The position numbers and the translations under genes are program-made. The notes under the pieces are model-generated. The model did not search any database and was not told where the DNA came from. It saw only the letters and a program-made list of their open reading frames with translations. 64,000 nt of DNA from Zygnema cylindricum (Eukaryota; Streptophyta; Zygnematophyceae; Zygnematales; Zygnemataceae), in contig JBBHKE010000513.1 in the NCBI GenBank assembly GCA_037447655.1, forward strand, positions 27,115 to 91,114, given 5' to 3'. Below, one piece after another: positions 12,398-24,673 of the stretch. Each line of letters opens with the position of its first letter. Within the stretch, counting starts at the first letter, position 1.

Positions 12398-13436
12398 TGT
12401 TGTTCTACAACCACCGTTGCAGGCGGTGAACCAGCAGTAGTAGTGGAAGTAGACATGAAAAACAACAGAAACTATCAAAGTACCTACTCAACAGCCAACT
12501 TAGATCTGACACAAAATATAACTCAGAAAGCCAATATACTTCAAATTTGCGACAGTGATACACAATACAGCAAACTGACAATTCCCAAAATTGCAGCCAA
12601 AATGACCCAGTAAACTATAAGATATGATATCTAGAAGTTTCCCAAAAAACTGCCCTTAGAAAATCATATTCCCAAAACGGGATACTACAAAATTGTCTAA
12701 GTTCTAAGTTATATACTCACATTGTGTATCTATTGATCTACACTAATTCGGGTAACCGTTACTACGGTTATTATCCTGACTAACGACAAAGCATCAAACC
12801 TGTACGTTACTGTACTTTTAAAAACCTAATTACTATTTCTAAAACTTGATTAACGGAACACTATTTTTTATCACACTAAACTACAAACTAATGTTATTCA
12901 GATATTTACAGAAATTGAACCGTACACAAAACGTTCTAACCGTACACAAAACGTTCCGAATGCTTAGTCAGCAGTGACCGTTAAAGTCCAGCACAGTGTG
13001 GTCATGTAGTACGAAGCACCTGAGTGCTTCGTCACTTGTGGTCCCACGCGAATCACGCTTGTGGTCCCTCGTGAATCGCGCTTGTGGTCCCAGGTGAATC
13101 GCGTCCGCTGGAACGAATTCGATCGACGATGGTACTGTCGAGATGTACCATATGTTTCCGGAATACTCGGGGCAGATCCTGTTCGTCCGATCATGTGAAT
13201 CGCATCGTCAACTTTTTGACGCGTATGGATGATTGTCGACGCTACTCCAAAAAACCTGCATACGTTATTTCGCCGACACGTGTCCCTGCAAAAGTACGAT
13301 ACAGTACGATACACTCTACTGTACCTCTTGCTGCTGTAACACTAATTAATGTAAATCTTATAGTAGACTACTAGAAAAAATATCCTAAGTTATTTTTACC
13401 CCTATTGACTGAAATAAAGATTTATAAATTACAACA
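12398..13436 (-). repeat. 3' LTR of element B
   Basis: It lies directly downstream (minus strand) of the purine tract TTAGGGGAG (13437-13445). A pair of near-identical 21-bp phrases (CCGTACACAAAACGTTC) repeats at about 12920 and 12939. Three successive TTGTGGTCCC-type units lie at about 13036-13092. The Gag ATG of this copy ends 59 nt from the LTR terminus. Confidence 0.9.
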
Positions 13437-13459
13437 CTCCCCTAAATCTTTAGACTCAG

Positions 13460-14524
13460 TTACTCACTTAGTCCAATAGCATCTCTGCAAAATTGTAACT
13501 TAGGAGCAGGAAGGGCTTTTGTTAACATGTCAGCCACCATCTTCTCATCTGGTAAATAACACAATTTAACGACTTTTGCAAGTACTTTTTCTCTAACAAA
13601 ATGTAGTCTAACATCCATGTGTTTGCTCTTAAAGTGATGGCTGGGGTTAGAGGCAATAGCTATGGCAGCTTGGTTGTCACACCAGATAGCTTGAGGGCCA
13701 ATTTGCATATACCCAAGTTCTTGTAAAATGGACTTGACCCATAGGAGCTCCTTGAGGGCGGAAGCTGCTGCCATATATTCTGACTCCATTGTGGATTGAG
13801 CTGTAACCTTTTGTAATTTGCTACTCCAGCAGCAAGTTCCGTCTCCAATCTTCAGAACGAAGCCGGTTGTAGATTTCCGGCTTGGCATGTCCCCATAGCT
13901 AGCATCGCTCCACGTCTGGATTTTCACCTCTCCTCCTCCGAGAACAAGCTTGAGATTTCGAGTACCTGCAAGATATCTCAACACTCTTTTCGCTGCTTCC
14001 CAGTCTGCCCTTTTAGGATTCTGCAGACTTCTACTCAAGACTCCCACAGCTGCTGCAATGTCGGGTCTCGTACAATTCATAAAATATATAAGACTTCCAA
14101 CTACTTGTCTATATGGCTTTGAAGCCATAAACTCTTCCTCCCCTGTCTCTAAACTCTCACCGACAATTATGCCTGAATCTGTATCCATTCCTTCTAATTT
14201 CTGCCTGAATTCCATGGGAGTTACGGATCCTTTCACATCTTTCATTTCAAATCTTTCTAGCATATTACCTATTGCTTCTTTCTGAGTCAACATAATCAGC
14301 CTCTTGTTTCTGTCTCTTTCTACCTGTATTCCTAAAATGTATTTGGCCTCACCGAGGTCCTTCATCTCAAACCTAGACCTTAAAGCCGCTTTAATGCGGT
14401 TTATTTCATCCATTGACTTACTTATTAATAATAAGTCATCCACATATACAGCAATGTAAAGTATCCCATCCTCCCCTTGTAAGACATATACAGAATGATC
14501 TGAGCTAATTCTCTTAAATCCCAC
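13460..14524 (-). pseudogene. Element B pol, C-terminal part (RT end and RNase H)
   Basis: A 354-codon open stretch. It holds the RT YVDDLL catalytic motif near its start, the connection region with YRQVVGSLIYFMNCTRPD, and the RNase H with TWSDASYGD, the STMESEYM acidic residue and DNQAAIAIA. It ends in ADMLTKALP and the family's usual short tail. It is out of frame by one base with the upstream pol segment (break near 14525, within the FLTG..GF region), which would separate the catalytic YVDD from the rest of RT. Confidence 0.9.
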
Positions 14525-16671
14525 CCAGTCAAAAACTCATCTAACTTCAAATTCCACTGACGCGGGGCTTGTTTTAGCCCATACAAAGATTTCATCAATT
14601 TACACACTAATTCTTCCTTTCCCTTTTCAACGTACATTTCAGGTTGTTTCATATAAATGGTTTCTTCTAACTCTCCATGCAAGAAAGCGGTTTTAACATC
14701 CATCTGTTGTATTTCCATATTCTCTATAGCAGCTAGACTTAGCAAAATTCTAACAGTGGGAAATCTGACAACAGGAGAGAAGGTTTCCTCAAAGTCAATA
14801 CCTTCTTTTTGATTATACCCCTTGGCCACTAGTCTCGCCTTATATCTTTCGATTGTGTTGTCCGGGTTCAGCTTCATCTTGAATACCCATTTGCTGCCGA
14901 TGGCTTTTCTGCCGGGAGGAAGATCCACCAGCTCCCATGTCTGTGCCTCCATAATAGACTTCATTTCATCGTTTGCCGCCTCGATCCACTGATTTCTCTC
15001 AGGTGATGAGAAGGCCTCTTGGATCGTTAGAGGCTCCTCTGTAGCTGCAGAAAAAGCAAAGTGAGAGCTTGATTGCAGACGGCTGCTAGATCTCTTTCCC
15101 CCCGGAAATTCTGAGGTTGAGATCGTCGGCAACCTCTGATTTTTCTGTTTTGGCTGAACCGTAACTTGATCCTGTACAAAGTCTGTAGTAGTTCCTTCCA
15201 CTCGAGGATTATCTTGTTGCGATGCATCCTGTAAAGGCACCAGAGGAACTGGAGTAAGAGGTGTCGCACTTGCCGGTGGAAAGTAGACTCGCTGAGTATG
15301 GTGAAAAATGACATATTCTTGCTTTTCCTTCGCCGGTTGATCTGGCACTTTAAAATGGTCAACCGAATCCTGTTCATCTTTAATCTGGATATTCCTAGAA
15401 ATAATTACTTTCTGTTTCTCAAATACAAAAACCCTATATCCTTTTGCGTTATCATCATACCCCATAAAAATTCCTGGTAAACCCTTAGGCTCCATTTTCC
15501 ATTTATCCTGTGAAGTATCTAGAATAAAACACTTGCTGCCAAAGATTTTAAAGTGGCTAACATCAGGTTTCTTTCCTGTCCAAAGCTCATAAGGTGTGGA
15601 GCTAACAGATCTAGAAGCAATTCTATTCTTAATATAAACAGCACAGTTTAGTGCTTCAGCCCAGAATTTCAAATCTAGCCCATTATCTGCAAGCATGGAC
15701 CGAGCACTCTCTGTCACTGTTCTATTTAATCTTTCAGAAACACCATTCTGTTCTGGTGTGTAAGGAACAGTAAGATTGTGACTAATACCTTCTTGAATGA
15801 GGAATTCTTCGAATTCCTTTGATGTGTATTCTCCCCCATTGTCCGATCTCAACGCCAAGATTGGAATTCCATGAAGCTTTTCCGCCCACGCTTTGTAATG
15901 TTTGAAGTGAGTGAACACTTCACTCTTATGTTGCATGAAGTAGACTTTAGTGTACCTCGAGTAGTCATCTGTGAATGTAACCATATAGTGGACGCCTCCA
16001 GCTGAAGCCACTTGTGAGGGACCGAGAACATCAGAGTGTATTAGTTGTAGAACTTTCTCCGATCTGTTGTCCGTTTCCTGTGGAAGTGGCAATTTGTGAA
16101 TCTTGCCAAGTGAGAAACCATCACATGATTTTATATGATGAGAACTAAGAGAAACTCCCTGGACTTTTCCCAAATTCACCATTTTCTTAAGACTATCATA
16201 GTTCATATGTCCTAATCTTTTATGCCACAACTCATTTTCAGATTGTACACTGGAGTAGAGAACATCATTTTTTTTATATTCCGCCATGTCCATCCGGTAC
16301 ATTTTGCTAGCATCTCTAGTCCCTGTTACTGCTACTTTCCCTTTCTTGCTAACAACCTGTCTTCCTCCTTTCAGAACAACCTCAAAGCCTTTGCTCTCCA
16401 CTAATGATGTAGAAAATAGATTTTTCTTAAAGTCTGGTACATACAAAACATTGTGAAGGGTTCTCTCTACCGACTTCCCCCCCACATCTACCATCAAAGA
16501 TATATCACCCTGAGCTGAGGTTTGAACACTCATGCCACAAGCATAGTAGATACTCCTTGGAGATGTTTGCTGCAGATTCGTAAAAGCCGCCTTGTTCCAA
16601 CACATATGGGCAGACGCTCCTGTGTCCATGATCCATCCTGCATCCTTTGGACCCTCCATGGCAGCAGCCAT
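14425..16671 (-). pseudogene. Element B pol, protease-integrase-RT part
   Basis: A 748-codon open segment. It begins just before the protease (DTGASAHMC). The integrase has its HHCC finger (WHKRLGH, then CDGFSLGK, in which the second zinc Cys of the usual CDGC is Phe). The integrase acidic residues are at [15 protein letters not shown] and [12 protein letters not shown]. The RT N-terminal half ends with AFLHGELEE and [12 protein letters not shown]. The Cys-to-Phe change in the zinc finger is a further likely loss of function. The trailing frame after FLTG is shifted by one base. Confidence 0.9.
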
Positions 16672-16788
16672 AGCAAATAACTCCGCCTCCTCTTGCTCAT
16701 TGAAGCTTAGTGACTCATCTGCATCAGTTGTAGAAGCTGAAAAGAGAGCATTTCCACGTGAAGGATTTCCAGAAAAACCTCTGTGATA

Positions 16789-17634
16789 CTAGCTCTGTTG
16801 CCACCCTGGCCTGTATAAACCTGTCTCATTAGCCTTCTTTAATTTAGGACAGTACCTATATCCGTGACCCTTCTCAGAACAATAGAAACAAGTAGTAGTA
16901 AATGGCCTATTCTGCCTCTGATTAAACTGATTCTGATTCTGGTTAAATTGATTCATATTCTGATTGAACTGAATTCTTTTGTCAAAGTCTGTTGCAAATG
17001 CCTCAACTTTTCCTTCTCCCTCAAGGAATTTAGTATTTGTTTCTTCCTCCAATATAAGATTATATGCTAACTGAAATGACCAACTAGCTTTATCATGACT
17101 CTTTAATTGATTAGACACACCCTTCATGCTACTAGGGAGACCTCTAATAAGCAAAGCTCCCTGTTGAAACTCAGGAAATGACCCCCCAGCACAAGAGTGA
17201 GCATCAATGAGCGCACGAAAATTGTCACAATACTCTACCAAAGATCCCCCCGTGTATTTGTATCCCCAAATTTTTCCAGCCACCAAAAGCTCCTCTTGAA
17301 CATTCGCTTTCTCAAAAGCGGATTTCAGAGACGTCCGAATCTCCCTCGCCTTCTTCATTTTCAGTCGAGACATGACCAAATTTTCTGAAATACAAAGGAT
17401 TAGATTGTTCCTTGCCATTGAATTCTTTTTCGCCCAAGTTAGATCTGTTTCATCAAGGGAGCCATCCAAGACCCCCAATAAATTAGCCGTTTCAAACGAT
17501 AATTCAACCATCGCCGCCCAGTAAGCATACTTTTGGCCATTGAAGATAGGAATCCTTGATGAAAGGCCCATAACCTGTTGTTCTACAACCACCGTTGCTG
17601 GCGGTGAACCAGCAGTAGTAGTGGAAGTAGACAT
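16789..17634 (-). pseudogene. Element B gag, ending in an in-frame TAG
   Basis: Starting at the ATG within the 5' LTR (17632-17634), the product has a Ser/Thr/Pro-rich leader, the QVMG encoded by the primer-binding site, a UBN2/copia-type Gag core (FNGQKYAYWAAM), Asn/Gln-rich repeats (NQFNQNQNQFNQ) and a CFYCSEKGHGYRYC zinc knuckle. An in-frame TAG (16789-16791) lies between knuckle and protease, where element H has a Gln codon. The frame is otherwise continuous with pol. An ATG seven codons upstream (17655) is also possible. Confidence 0.85.
17565..17575 (-). promoter_or_regulatory. Primer-binding site of element B
   Basis: On the minus strand GGTTATGGGCC follows the LTR's ACA. It is an 11-base match to the complement of the initiator tRNA-Met anticodon arm, shorter than in A, C and E1. 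It is translated within Gag as QVMG. Confidence 0.82.
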
Positions 17635-18613
17635 AAAAACAGCAGAAACTATCAAAGTACCTACTCAGCAGCCAACTTAGATCTGACACAAAATATAACT
17701 CAGAAAGCCAATTAACTTCAAATTTTCCACAGTGATACACAATACAGCAAACTGACAATTCCCAAAATTGTAGCCAAAATGACCCAGTAAACCATAAGAT
17801 ATGATATCTAGAAGTTTCCCAAAAAACTGCCCTTAGAAAATCATATTCCCAAAACTGGATACTACAAAATTGTCTAAGTTCTAAGTTATATACTCACATT
17901 GTGTATCTACTGATCTACACTAATTCGGGTAACCGTTACTACGGTTATTATCCTGACTAACGACAAAGCATCAAACCTGTACGTTACTGTACTTTTAAAA
18001 ACCTAATTACTATTTCTAAAACTTGATTAACGGAACACTATTTTTTATCACACTAAACTACAAACTAATGTTATTCAGATATTTACAGAAATTGAACCGT
18101 ACACAAAACGTTCTAACCGTACACAAAACGTTCCGAATGCTTAGTCAGCAGTGACCGCTAAAGTCCAGCACAGTGTGGTCATGTAGTACGAAGCACCTGA
18201 GTGCTTCGTCACTTGTGGTCCCACGCGAATCACGCTTGTGGTCCCTCGTGAATCGCGCTTGTGGTCCCAGGTGAATCGCGTCCGCTGGAACGAATTCGAT
18301 CGACGATGGTACTGTCGAGATGTACCATATGTTTCCGGAATACTCGGGGCAGATCCTGTTCGTCCGATCATGTGAATCGCATCGTCAACTTTTTGACGCG
18401 TATGGATGATTGTTGACGCTACTCCAAAAAACCTGCATACGTTATTTCGCCGACACGTGTCCCTGCAAAAGTACGATACAGTACGATACACTCTACTGTA
18501 CCTCTTGCTACTGTAACACTAATTAAAGTAAGTCTTATAGTAGACTACTAGAAAAAATATCCTAAGTTATTTTTACCCTTATTGACTGAAATAAAGATTT
18601 ATAAATTACAACA
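17576..18613 (-). repeat. 5' LTR of element B
   Basis: This copy is 1,038 bp, paired with 12398-13436, and carries the Gag ATG at 17634. The right boundary is fixed by tttca (18614-18618), where A's LTR resumes. Confidence 0.9.
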
Positions 18614-19311
18614 TTTCATTCATATATAAACTGTTGTATAGTACTGAAATGATCTAACTGGAATATGAAACGAAACGAACATAGAACTTGTTAAGGTTTA
18701 GTGCGAACGTCATTTCGCACGAAACAAATGAAACAGACACTTTGAACGGTCGACATTTAATGTCGGATTTAATCCGACGGCGCACGTCGTCGCCGAGATC
18801 GCGGAATGGCCACTTTGGATTTTATGGACGTGGCATGACGTGGCGCTGCGTGGAAGGATGACATTCGGTCGCGGGAATTCCCGAGGAAATACGGACAAGT
18901 GGAAAAATGACACGCGTCCACTCAAGAGCCTTGTCGTACACCGGCCGTACAAAAAGTACATCGGCCATAGTACCTTTCTGTACTTTACAGTAATTCGATT
19001 GGTTCGTACTTTAGTAGATAGGGGTTGTGAGAGGGATTTAAGACTTAGGAAATATTTGGTAGATAGACACCTCTCTCTAAGAGAGCTTTGTATAAATTGG
19101 CATTTTTGCCGGCTCATAACTTATCGCCTGGTTGGCCGTTTTCAGTGATTCTTTTTGCTACGGACTCAGGGGAGTCCAGGCTACACAGGGGTGCAGTCAA
19201 ATTGTCAATTTATCTTCTAGGGCAGAAGTGGTCGTGGCTTAAAGTGGGTTAGTTAAATACTATCTAGAGGCTTCCTGTATTTTGTAGTCCAATGGAGGAC
19301 ACAGAATTGCA
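18614..19311 (+). repeat. 3' LTR of element A, second part
   Basis: It resumes exactly where 12397 stopped (first 5 bases are B's target duplication) and ends GAATTGCA followed by A's target duplication tatgt (19312-19316). It matches 7051-7749 of the 5' LTR with scattered substitutions. Confidence 0.92.
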
Positions 19312-19337
19312 TATGTGTTCCCCTTGCCTAATGGTAA

Positions 19338-20110
19338 GGGTATGTCCCCATGTGCCTAAGGGGTTTATTTTGTTGTTTTCCTAAAAAACTTAGCGTCGTA
19401 CTGCGAAAGTAGCAACCGTACAATAAAATGGAAAAAAGAAAAAGTACATATTGCATCATCGTCGAACTTAGAATGTATTACAAGTTTTCGTCTTGTGTTT
19501 TTCGACCCACAGCCACGTGAAGAAACATCAACTTTAAATTTTTTTTGAAAACACATCGGCGATGTGTTTTAAAACAAAGTATTTTCGCTAAACAAATAGG
19601 AACACATATTCACACGTGTCATTTTTTTTTAAAATTTGCAAACGATTTAAAGCGACGAGGAAATGTACACAATTCGCTATATTTTTTCCGTTTGCGTTTA
19701 GTACGACGAGAAAAGGTACACAATTTGTTCTGTTTTATCCGTTTCCGTCTGGTACGTGTTTTTTTTTACAGGGGTCTCAAGATTCCGATGCCATGTCACG
19801 TCGATCAGATAGGAGGGTCAAAGGAAAAACGCATCTCCTTCAACCATGAAACGACACAAGCTAGAAGGCGGTACGTCTACAATGTCACGGTAAGACATGC
19901 GACGTCACATGCAGCTACAAAAAATAGCATGCATCATCAGAGATTGTAGACGCCGACAGCCGTCATGGGCATTGTCTACGTATACAATCATGACACCTTT
20001 AACTTACAATTAATGTGTTACACATAGGGACACCAGAAATCCAAGTCCGCCGGCTCTACGCTAAAAAACAAAGTAAGTTCGCTAAGTTTTAAGTACATGG
20101 GGACATACCC
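19338..20110 (+). mobile_element. PIF/Harbinger-like MITE (subfamily 1)
   Basis: 773 bp with termini GGGTATGTCCCCATGT and ACATGGGGACATACCC, a perfect 16-bp inverted repeat, flanked by TAA on both sides (19335-19337, 20111-20113). No transposase is present. The interior shares a GTCGT/GTTGT-TTTTCC block after the left end and an AACAAAGTAAGTTCGCTAAG block before the right end with the copy at 20167/43358. Confidence 0.8.
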
Positions 20111-20166
20111 TAAAGCCCTATGTGGCTAAAAAAATGGTTATTTTTTGTCGTTTTCAACAAAACTAA

Positions 20167-20361
20167 CGGTACGTCCCCATAAGGCTAAGGTTGGGCTTTT
20201 TTTGTCGTTTTCCTTTAAAAATTAGCGCCGTATTGCCTAAGTTCAAACCGTACGAAGAAATTGCAATTTTGTAGAGTATAACTTGCGTCATTCTGTACGA
20301 AAAATTTGCCGTCTTGTTTTTTTTGACCAACTCTCACGTCATCTTCAAACTTATCATTAAC
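20167..20361 (+). mobile_element. MITE (subfamily 1), left part, split by E1
   Basis: The left terminus CGGTACGTCCCCAT is preceded by TAA (20164-20166). It is continuous in homology with 19338 onwards until the E1 LTR begins at 20362. The right part resumes at 42953 and ends at 43358, followed by TAA (43359-43361). The whole element would be about 600 bp without the insertion. Confidence 0.7.
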
Positions 20362-21365
20362 TGTTGAAATTAGTAGATTTATAGAGTATTTTCTAGGTCT
20401 GAATAGTTTAGTAGGAAAAAAAAAGCGTAGGCAGTCTGCCTCCACCTCTTTTCTCTATCCCCTATACATGTTGTAGTCAATGAAAGAGAGAGAGAGAGAG
20501 AGAGTAGTGGAGCCATGGCTGCCTCAGCTCCTAAGGCAGGACTAAAGAGTGACTTAAGTCACTCTCAACAAAAGTTTGAGTCCGGCAGGACTCGAACCTC
20601 TGACCGGCAGAGCGCGGCGTAGCCGTCATCTCAAAGCAGTTTGTCGTAGAAGTCCGTTAAGATACATAGGGTTTGATAACTATTTAAACTGTGATATGGT
20701 CTTGAAACCAATTACCTAAATTATGAACGAAGGAACATAGAACTGGATAATATTGCAGTGCGAACGTCATTTCACACGAAACAAATGAATCGGACATTTG
20801 TTTCGACGGCTAACATTCAATGTCGGATTTAATCCTACGGCATATATCGCTGACGATATCCCGGAATGTTCCCTTTGGCGTTTGTGGACATCGCATGACC
20901 TGGCGCCACGTGGAGGGATAACATTTGTTCATAGGAATTTAGGGGAGCGTACGGACGAGTGAAAGGTTGACATGCGTCCACTCAGCGGCCTTGTCGTACA
21001 CAAGCCATACAGAAAGGACATCGGCTGTAGTACCTTTCTGAACTTTACAATTATGTGATAGGGTATTACTGTAGTAGATAGGGGTTGTGAGAGAGAAGTA
21101 GGACAACATATTTTTATACAGTCACCTCTCCATTTGAGAGTTTTATATAAATTGGCATCTTTGCCACCTCATAACTAATCGGCTAGTTGGCCGTTTTGAG
21201 TGATTCTTTTTGCTACGAATTAACGGACTCCAACCTGCTCAAGGGTGCAGTCAGATTATCAACTTGTCATCTTGGGAAGTAGTGGTTGTGGCTGAAAGTG
21301 GGTTAGTTAAAAACTACCTAGAGGCTTTCTGAATTTTGTAGTCCAATGAAGGACACAAAATTGCA
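20362..21365 (+). repeat. 5' LTR of E1
   Basis: 1,004 bp, beginning TGTTGAAATTAG and ending AAATTGCA. It carries a (GA)n tract at about 20482-20506, the AGAGTGACTTAAGTCACTCT palindrome, and an antisense tRNA-like block (20570-20642; B box 20588-20598; T run 20570-20573). The Gag ATG (21346) lies 20 nt from the end. Confidence 0.88.
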
Positions 21366-21679
21366 GGTTATGGGCCCACCCTCTAGGATGGCCACCTTCA
21401 ATGGATCTGGGTTCATCTATTCGGAAGCCATGATGATGGGGGTTTTGTGCAAAAAACGATACTGGGGTATTGTCTGTGGACAAGTGAAACGTCCACCTCA
21501 GGGAACTCCACCAGGGTTTGGTGGAATAAGGTTTTCTGCAGCAACCTCTGCTGCAGCAGAGGAGGTAGATGATGTCAGAAGTTGAGGCACATGATGGGGA
21601 GAGCAGTGTGTCCGAAAAGGGGAAGAGAAAGAGACGCCTCTTACTGCTATTGCTCCTATTACCACAACACCCAGAGCGG
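21346..21679 (+). pseudogene. E1 gag, N-terminal fragment
   Basis: It starts in the 5' LTR, is read through the PBS (QVMG) and matches A's Gag (FNGSGFIY, RYWGIVCGQVKRPP). It closes at a TGA (21583-21585) after an acidic patch, and homology continues in another frame to 21679, where element C inserted into agcgg. Gag resumes at 31771. Confidence 0.85.
21366..21380 (+). promoter_or_regulatory. Primer-binding site of E1
   Basis: GGTTATGGGCCCACC follows the LTR's GCA. It is a 15-base match to the complement of the initiator tRNA-Met anticodon arm, identical to A's site. Confidence 0.86.
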
Positions 21680-22728
21680 TGTAGAAACTAATGGTTTTAT
21701 TAGTATTTTCTAGGTCTGAAAAGAAATATAGAAGTCGAGGCAGTCTATCTCTAACTTCTCTCTCCAACTCTCAAACTTGTCGTAGTCACTGAGAAATTGG
21801 AGAGGAAGCTAGAGCCATGGCTACCTTGGCTATCCTGAGGTTTACGGGAATTTTATATTAGGGTTTATATATTTAATTAAAATGTATGAGCCGGCGGCAG
21901 GATTTGATCCTTGTACCTGCCGGCCGGCAGACACAATGTAGCCGATAGCCTTAGCCGTTTCATCTAGCGGTAGTGTTACCTAGCATATAGTTTGATAATT
22001 ATTTATATATGTATACAAGCGATAAACCATTTAACTAGAATTAATTACGGGATACATAGATCCAGTAATATGTAATGTACGACTTACGGTACGGACATAA
22101 ATCAGTACCGCGCATTTGTTTCGTAAATGAAACAAATATCGCGCATGTATTTATTACGGCTACGATTAAAGCCGAATTTAATCGGACGACCGGGATTAGC
22201 GCCGAGATCGCGGAGGAAGATTTCGGCGGTTTGTGGCCATCGCCACATCGGATGACGCGTGGCAAAATTCCGTTGGATTGTGGAAACTCCGGAGATTATG
22301 GCACCGAATCCGGATTTGACATGTGTCGACATTTTGGCCATGTCGTACAATGTCCGTACATAAAGTACACCGGCAGCTGTACTTTTGCGTACGGAACTCA
22401 ATTCTGATTGGTTCCGTACATCAGTAGATAGAGTCTGTGAGAGAGATAGGACTTAGAAAAATTAGAAGATAGGACCCTCTCTCCCAGAGAGCTTCTGTAC
22501 AAAAGGTCAACTTTGACCCTCCATAACTTACTGCTCAGGGGAGCAAATTCAGAGATTCTTTTTGCTAACGACTCAGGGGAGTCTTGTCTTCACAGGGGTG
22601 AAGTTGGTCAGAGTTTTTGTCTACCAGGGTGGCAGTTATTTTTGCTTAAACACAAAGGGGTCAGGATTATCCTAGAGGCTTCTTGGAAGCTGTCCACTCT
22701 GAGGACTTATGGAGGTCTCAGAGTTTCA
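21680..22728 (+). repeat. 5' LTR of element C
   Basis: It begins TGTAGAAACTAA and ends GAGTTTCA. It has a palindromic CTGCCGGCCGGCAG (about 21919-21932) next to a degenerate antisense T-arm (GGATCAAATCC), in the position of the tRNA-like block of the A-type LTRs. The Gag ATG (22709) lies 20 nt from the end. Confidence 0.93.
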
Positions 22729-24673
22729 GGTTATGGGCCCACACTCTAGGGTACCAATATTTAATGGAACTGGCTTCATATACTGGGAAAGTATGATGAT
22801 AGGAGCTCTATGCGAAAAAAGGTTTTGGGGGATAGTGAGTGGACGATTGGGGCGTCTATCAAGTCTTGGAATTCCTCCAGGGTTTAAAGGAAGCAGATTC
22901 ACCAGGAAAGAGGATTCACCTTCAACGGAGGAAACAAAGGAAGGAGAGGTGGTGGACAAAGGAAAGGAGAAGGAGGCGACCACACCAATAGCAACTGGTT
23001 TAGCATTCATGTCACCTATTCCGAGGAACGAGGAGAATGATACTGAAACCTGGGACTTCAACAATATGGCGGCAAAGCACTTCATCCTACGCCATCTCAC
23101 TCAAGGACTTGCATGTCCTCATTTGCAGGTAGAGAGGGCATCCGATCTTTGGATGGCTCTCATAGAGATGTACCGAAGTGGTACGATTCAGCAACAACAG
23201 TTGGCTGATCAGAAAGTTAAGGAGTATGTATACAAAGGGGGAAATATGTTGGATTTTTGCAATGAGCTTGCTACACTCTTCATGGAGCTAGAGAGTGCGG
23301 GTAAAGTTTTTAGTGAAAAAGAAAAAGTTAACTGTTTACTAATGAAGTTACCTGATGTGTTCGAGAACATAGTCAACCGTGTGCAGGACTTGCCGGACTC
23401 AAGGTGGATATGGAACTCAGTGGTAGGGATGATTCTCGTTCGAGAGAATACGATTGAGATCCGAAGGGGAGGAAAGAGTGGCCAAGCCTTGGCAACAGCG
23501 ACCGATTGGAGGAACAAGGATTCCCGGAAACCAGTCAAAAACTATGGGGGTAGGGAGCGGGAAAAACAGGTTGGCGAGTTCGAACCAAGGGCTCCCAAAT
23601 GTTTATGTCATTTTTGTAAGAAACCTGGGCACTATATGGCAGAGTGCACCAAGCTAACCGAGCTTCGGTTAAAGGAGGGGCAGACCGGTGGTACCCCGAG
23701 AGGAAAGAAAAAGGCCCTTGTCACACAGGTACTTGAGGCGGAATCCGAGGACGAGGACGATGAGCTCCTTTTGGATGAGGAGTTGGAGGCGAAAACTGAG
23801 GTTGAAATTCCACGAAGGCAGAAATGTGCTTACGGTGGATTGAAAGGTGAAGCAGGCTGGATTATAGATTCAGGTGCCTCAATGCACATGTGTAAGGATA
23901 GACACCTGTTCACTAAGATAAGAAAGATTCCCACCGTAGAGATAGAGTACGGGGATGGGAGGATAGTCACCACTACTCTTGTAGGATCGGTAGATCTGAA
24001 AGTGTTAGTTGAAGGAAAGACATCCATATTAACATTCTCCGATGTATTGTTTATTCCGGAGCTGAACAAAAACCTTATCTCTACATCAGTATTAGATGAT
24101 AAGGGTTTTTTCACTAGCACTAGGGAAGGAGTCTTTACTGCTAGTTTTGAGGAGGATGTCTATTTCATTGCTAAGAAAGGTAGCCATGGGATGTTTAGGC
24201 TGATCTTAAGTAATGAAACAAAGAAACTTTATTATGCTGGTGTTCATGATATTATGATGTGGCATAAGAGGCTTGGGCATGTGAATCTAGATAAGCTAAG
24301 AGAGATGAAAAAGATGGGAGTGGTGGAAGGGATTCAGTTCAGTGAGAGTGATGATATAAGTGATTGTAGTGGGTGTGCTCAAGGTAAAGCACACAGATTA
24401 CCCTTTCCAAAAACAGCCACCTACAAGGGAGAAAAACTTCTAGATCTAGTACACACAGATATTTGGGGACCGGCTAGAGTGCCCTCACCGGGGGGGAAGA
24501 GATTTATGATGACTATAACTGATGATTGGTCTCGGTATTCCCGAGTATATTTTTTGAAAAACAAGTCAGAAGCTGAGGACTGTTTTAGACAGTATAAAGC
24601 ATGGAGCGAAAAACTCCATGAAACTCCAATCAAGAGAGTAAGGAGTGACAATGGTGGAGAGTATACTTCTAAC
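22709..24673 (+). pseudogene. Element C gag-protease-integrase (N-terminal 655 codons)
   Basis: An open polyprotein frame from the LTR ATG. Residues 8-9 (VM) come from the primer-binding site. Residues 10-260 are the Gag core. The zinc knuckle is C300, C303, H308, C313, followed by an acidic region (345-365). The protease catalytic Asp is D387 in DSGAS. The integrase zinc site is H519, H524, C553, C556, with catalytic D584 and D647. The frame is complete up to the codon where G inserted (after [10 protein letters not shown]) and continues at 28310. Within this half I see no lesion other than the insertion. Confidence 0.92.
22729..22742 (+). promoter_or_regulatory. Primer-binding site of element C
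   Basis: GGTTATGGGCCCAC follows the LTR's TTTCA. It is a 14-base complement of the initiator tRNA-Met anticodon arm. It is translated as part of QVMGPH. Confidence 0.87.

Larger units (their letters stand above)
12398..18613 (-). mobile_element. Ty1/copia LTR retrotransposon B, nested in A's 3' LTR
   Basis: A 6.2-kb element on the minus strand with target duplication tttca. The LTRs are 1,039 bp (left, 3') and 1,038 bp (right, 5') and differ at only about twenty positions by eye (roughly 98% identical). LTR ends are TGTTG...CAACA. It belongs to a different family from A: its Gag N-terminus is a Ser/Thr/Pro-rich MSTSTTTA stretch, as in element H. One nonsense codon and one frameshift are the only breaks I find, so it died recently or is a near-functional copy. 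Confidence 0.93.
6765..19311 (+). mobile_element. Ty1/copia LTR retrotransposon A (interrupted by B)
   Basis: The element runs TG...CA with a 5-bp target duplication tatgt (6760-6764 and 19312-19316). The 5' LTR is 985 bp. The 3' LTR is 999 bp once element B (12398-18613) and its duplicated tttca are removed; the difference is a 14-bp deletion in the 5' copy. The internal order is PBS, gag, protease, integrase, RT and RNase H, then a purine-rich tract just before 12092. The coding region is broken by two nonsense codons and three frameshifts, so this copy is dead. Its RT-RNase H half is still open. Confidence 0.93.

Noticed and set aside
16789-16791. Single TAG between Gag and protease of element B as a programmed readthrough stop
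   Set aside because: Element H of the same family has a sense codon here, and the downstream context does not match the known UAG readthrough signals; a simple nonsense mutation is more likely.
20357-20361. Clean target duplication for E1 (ttaac versus tccac)
   Set aside because: Only three of five bases match; the E1 boundaries instead rest on LTR termini and the continuity of the surrounding MITE.
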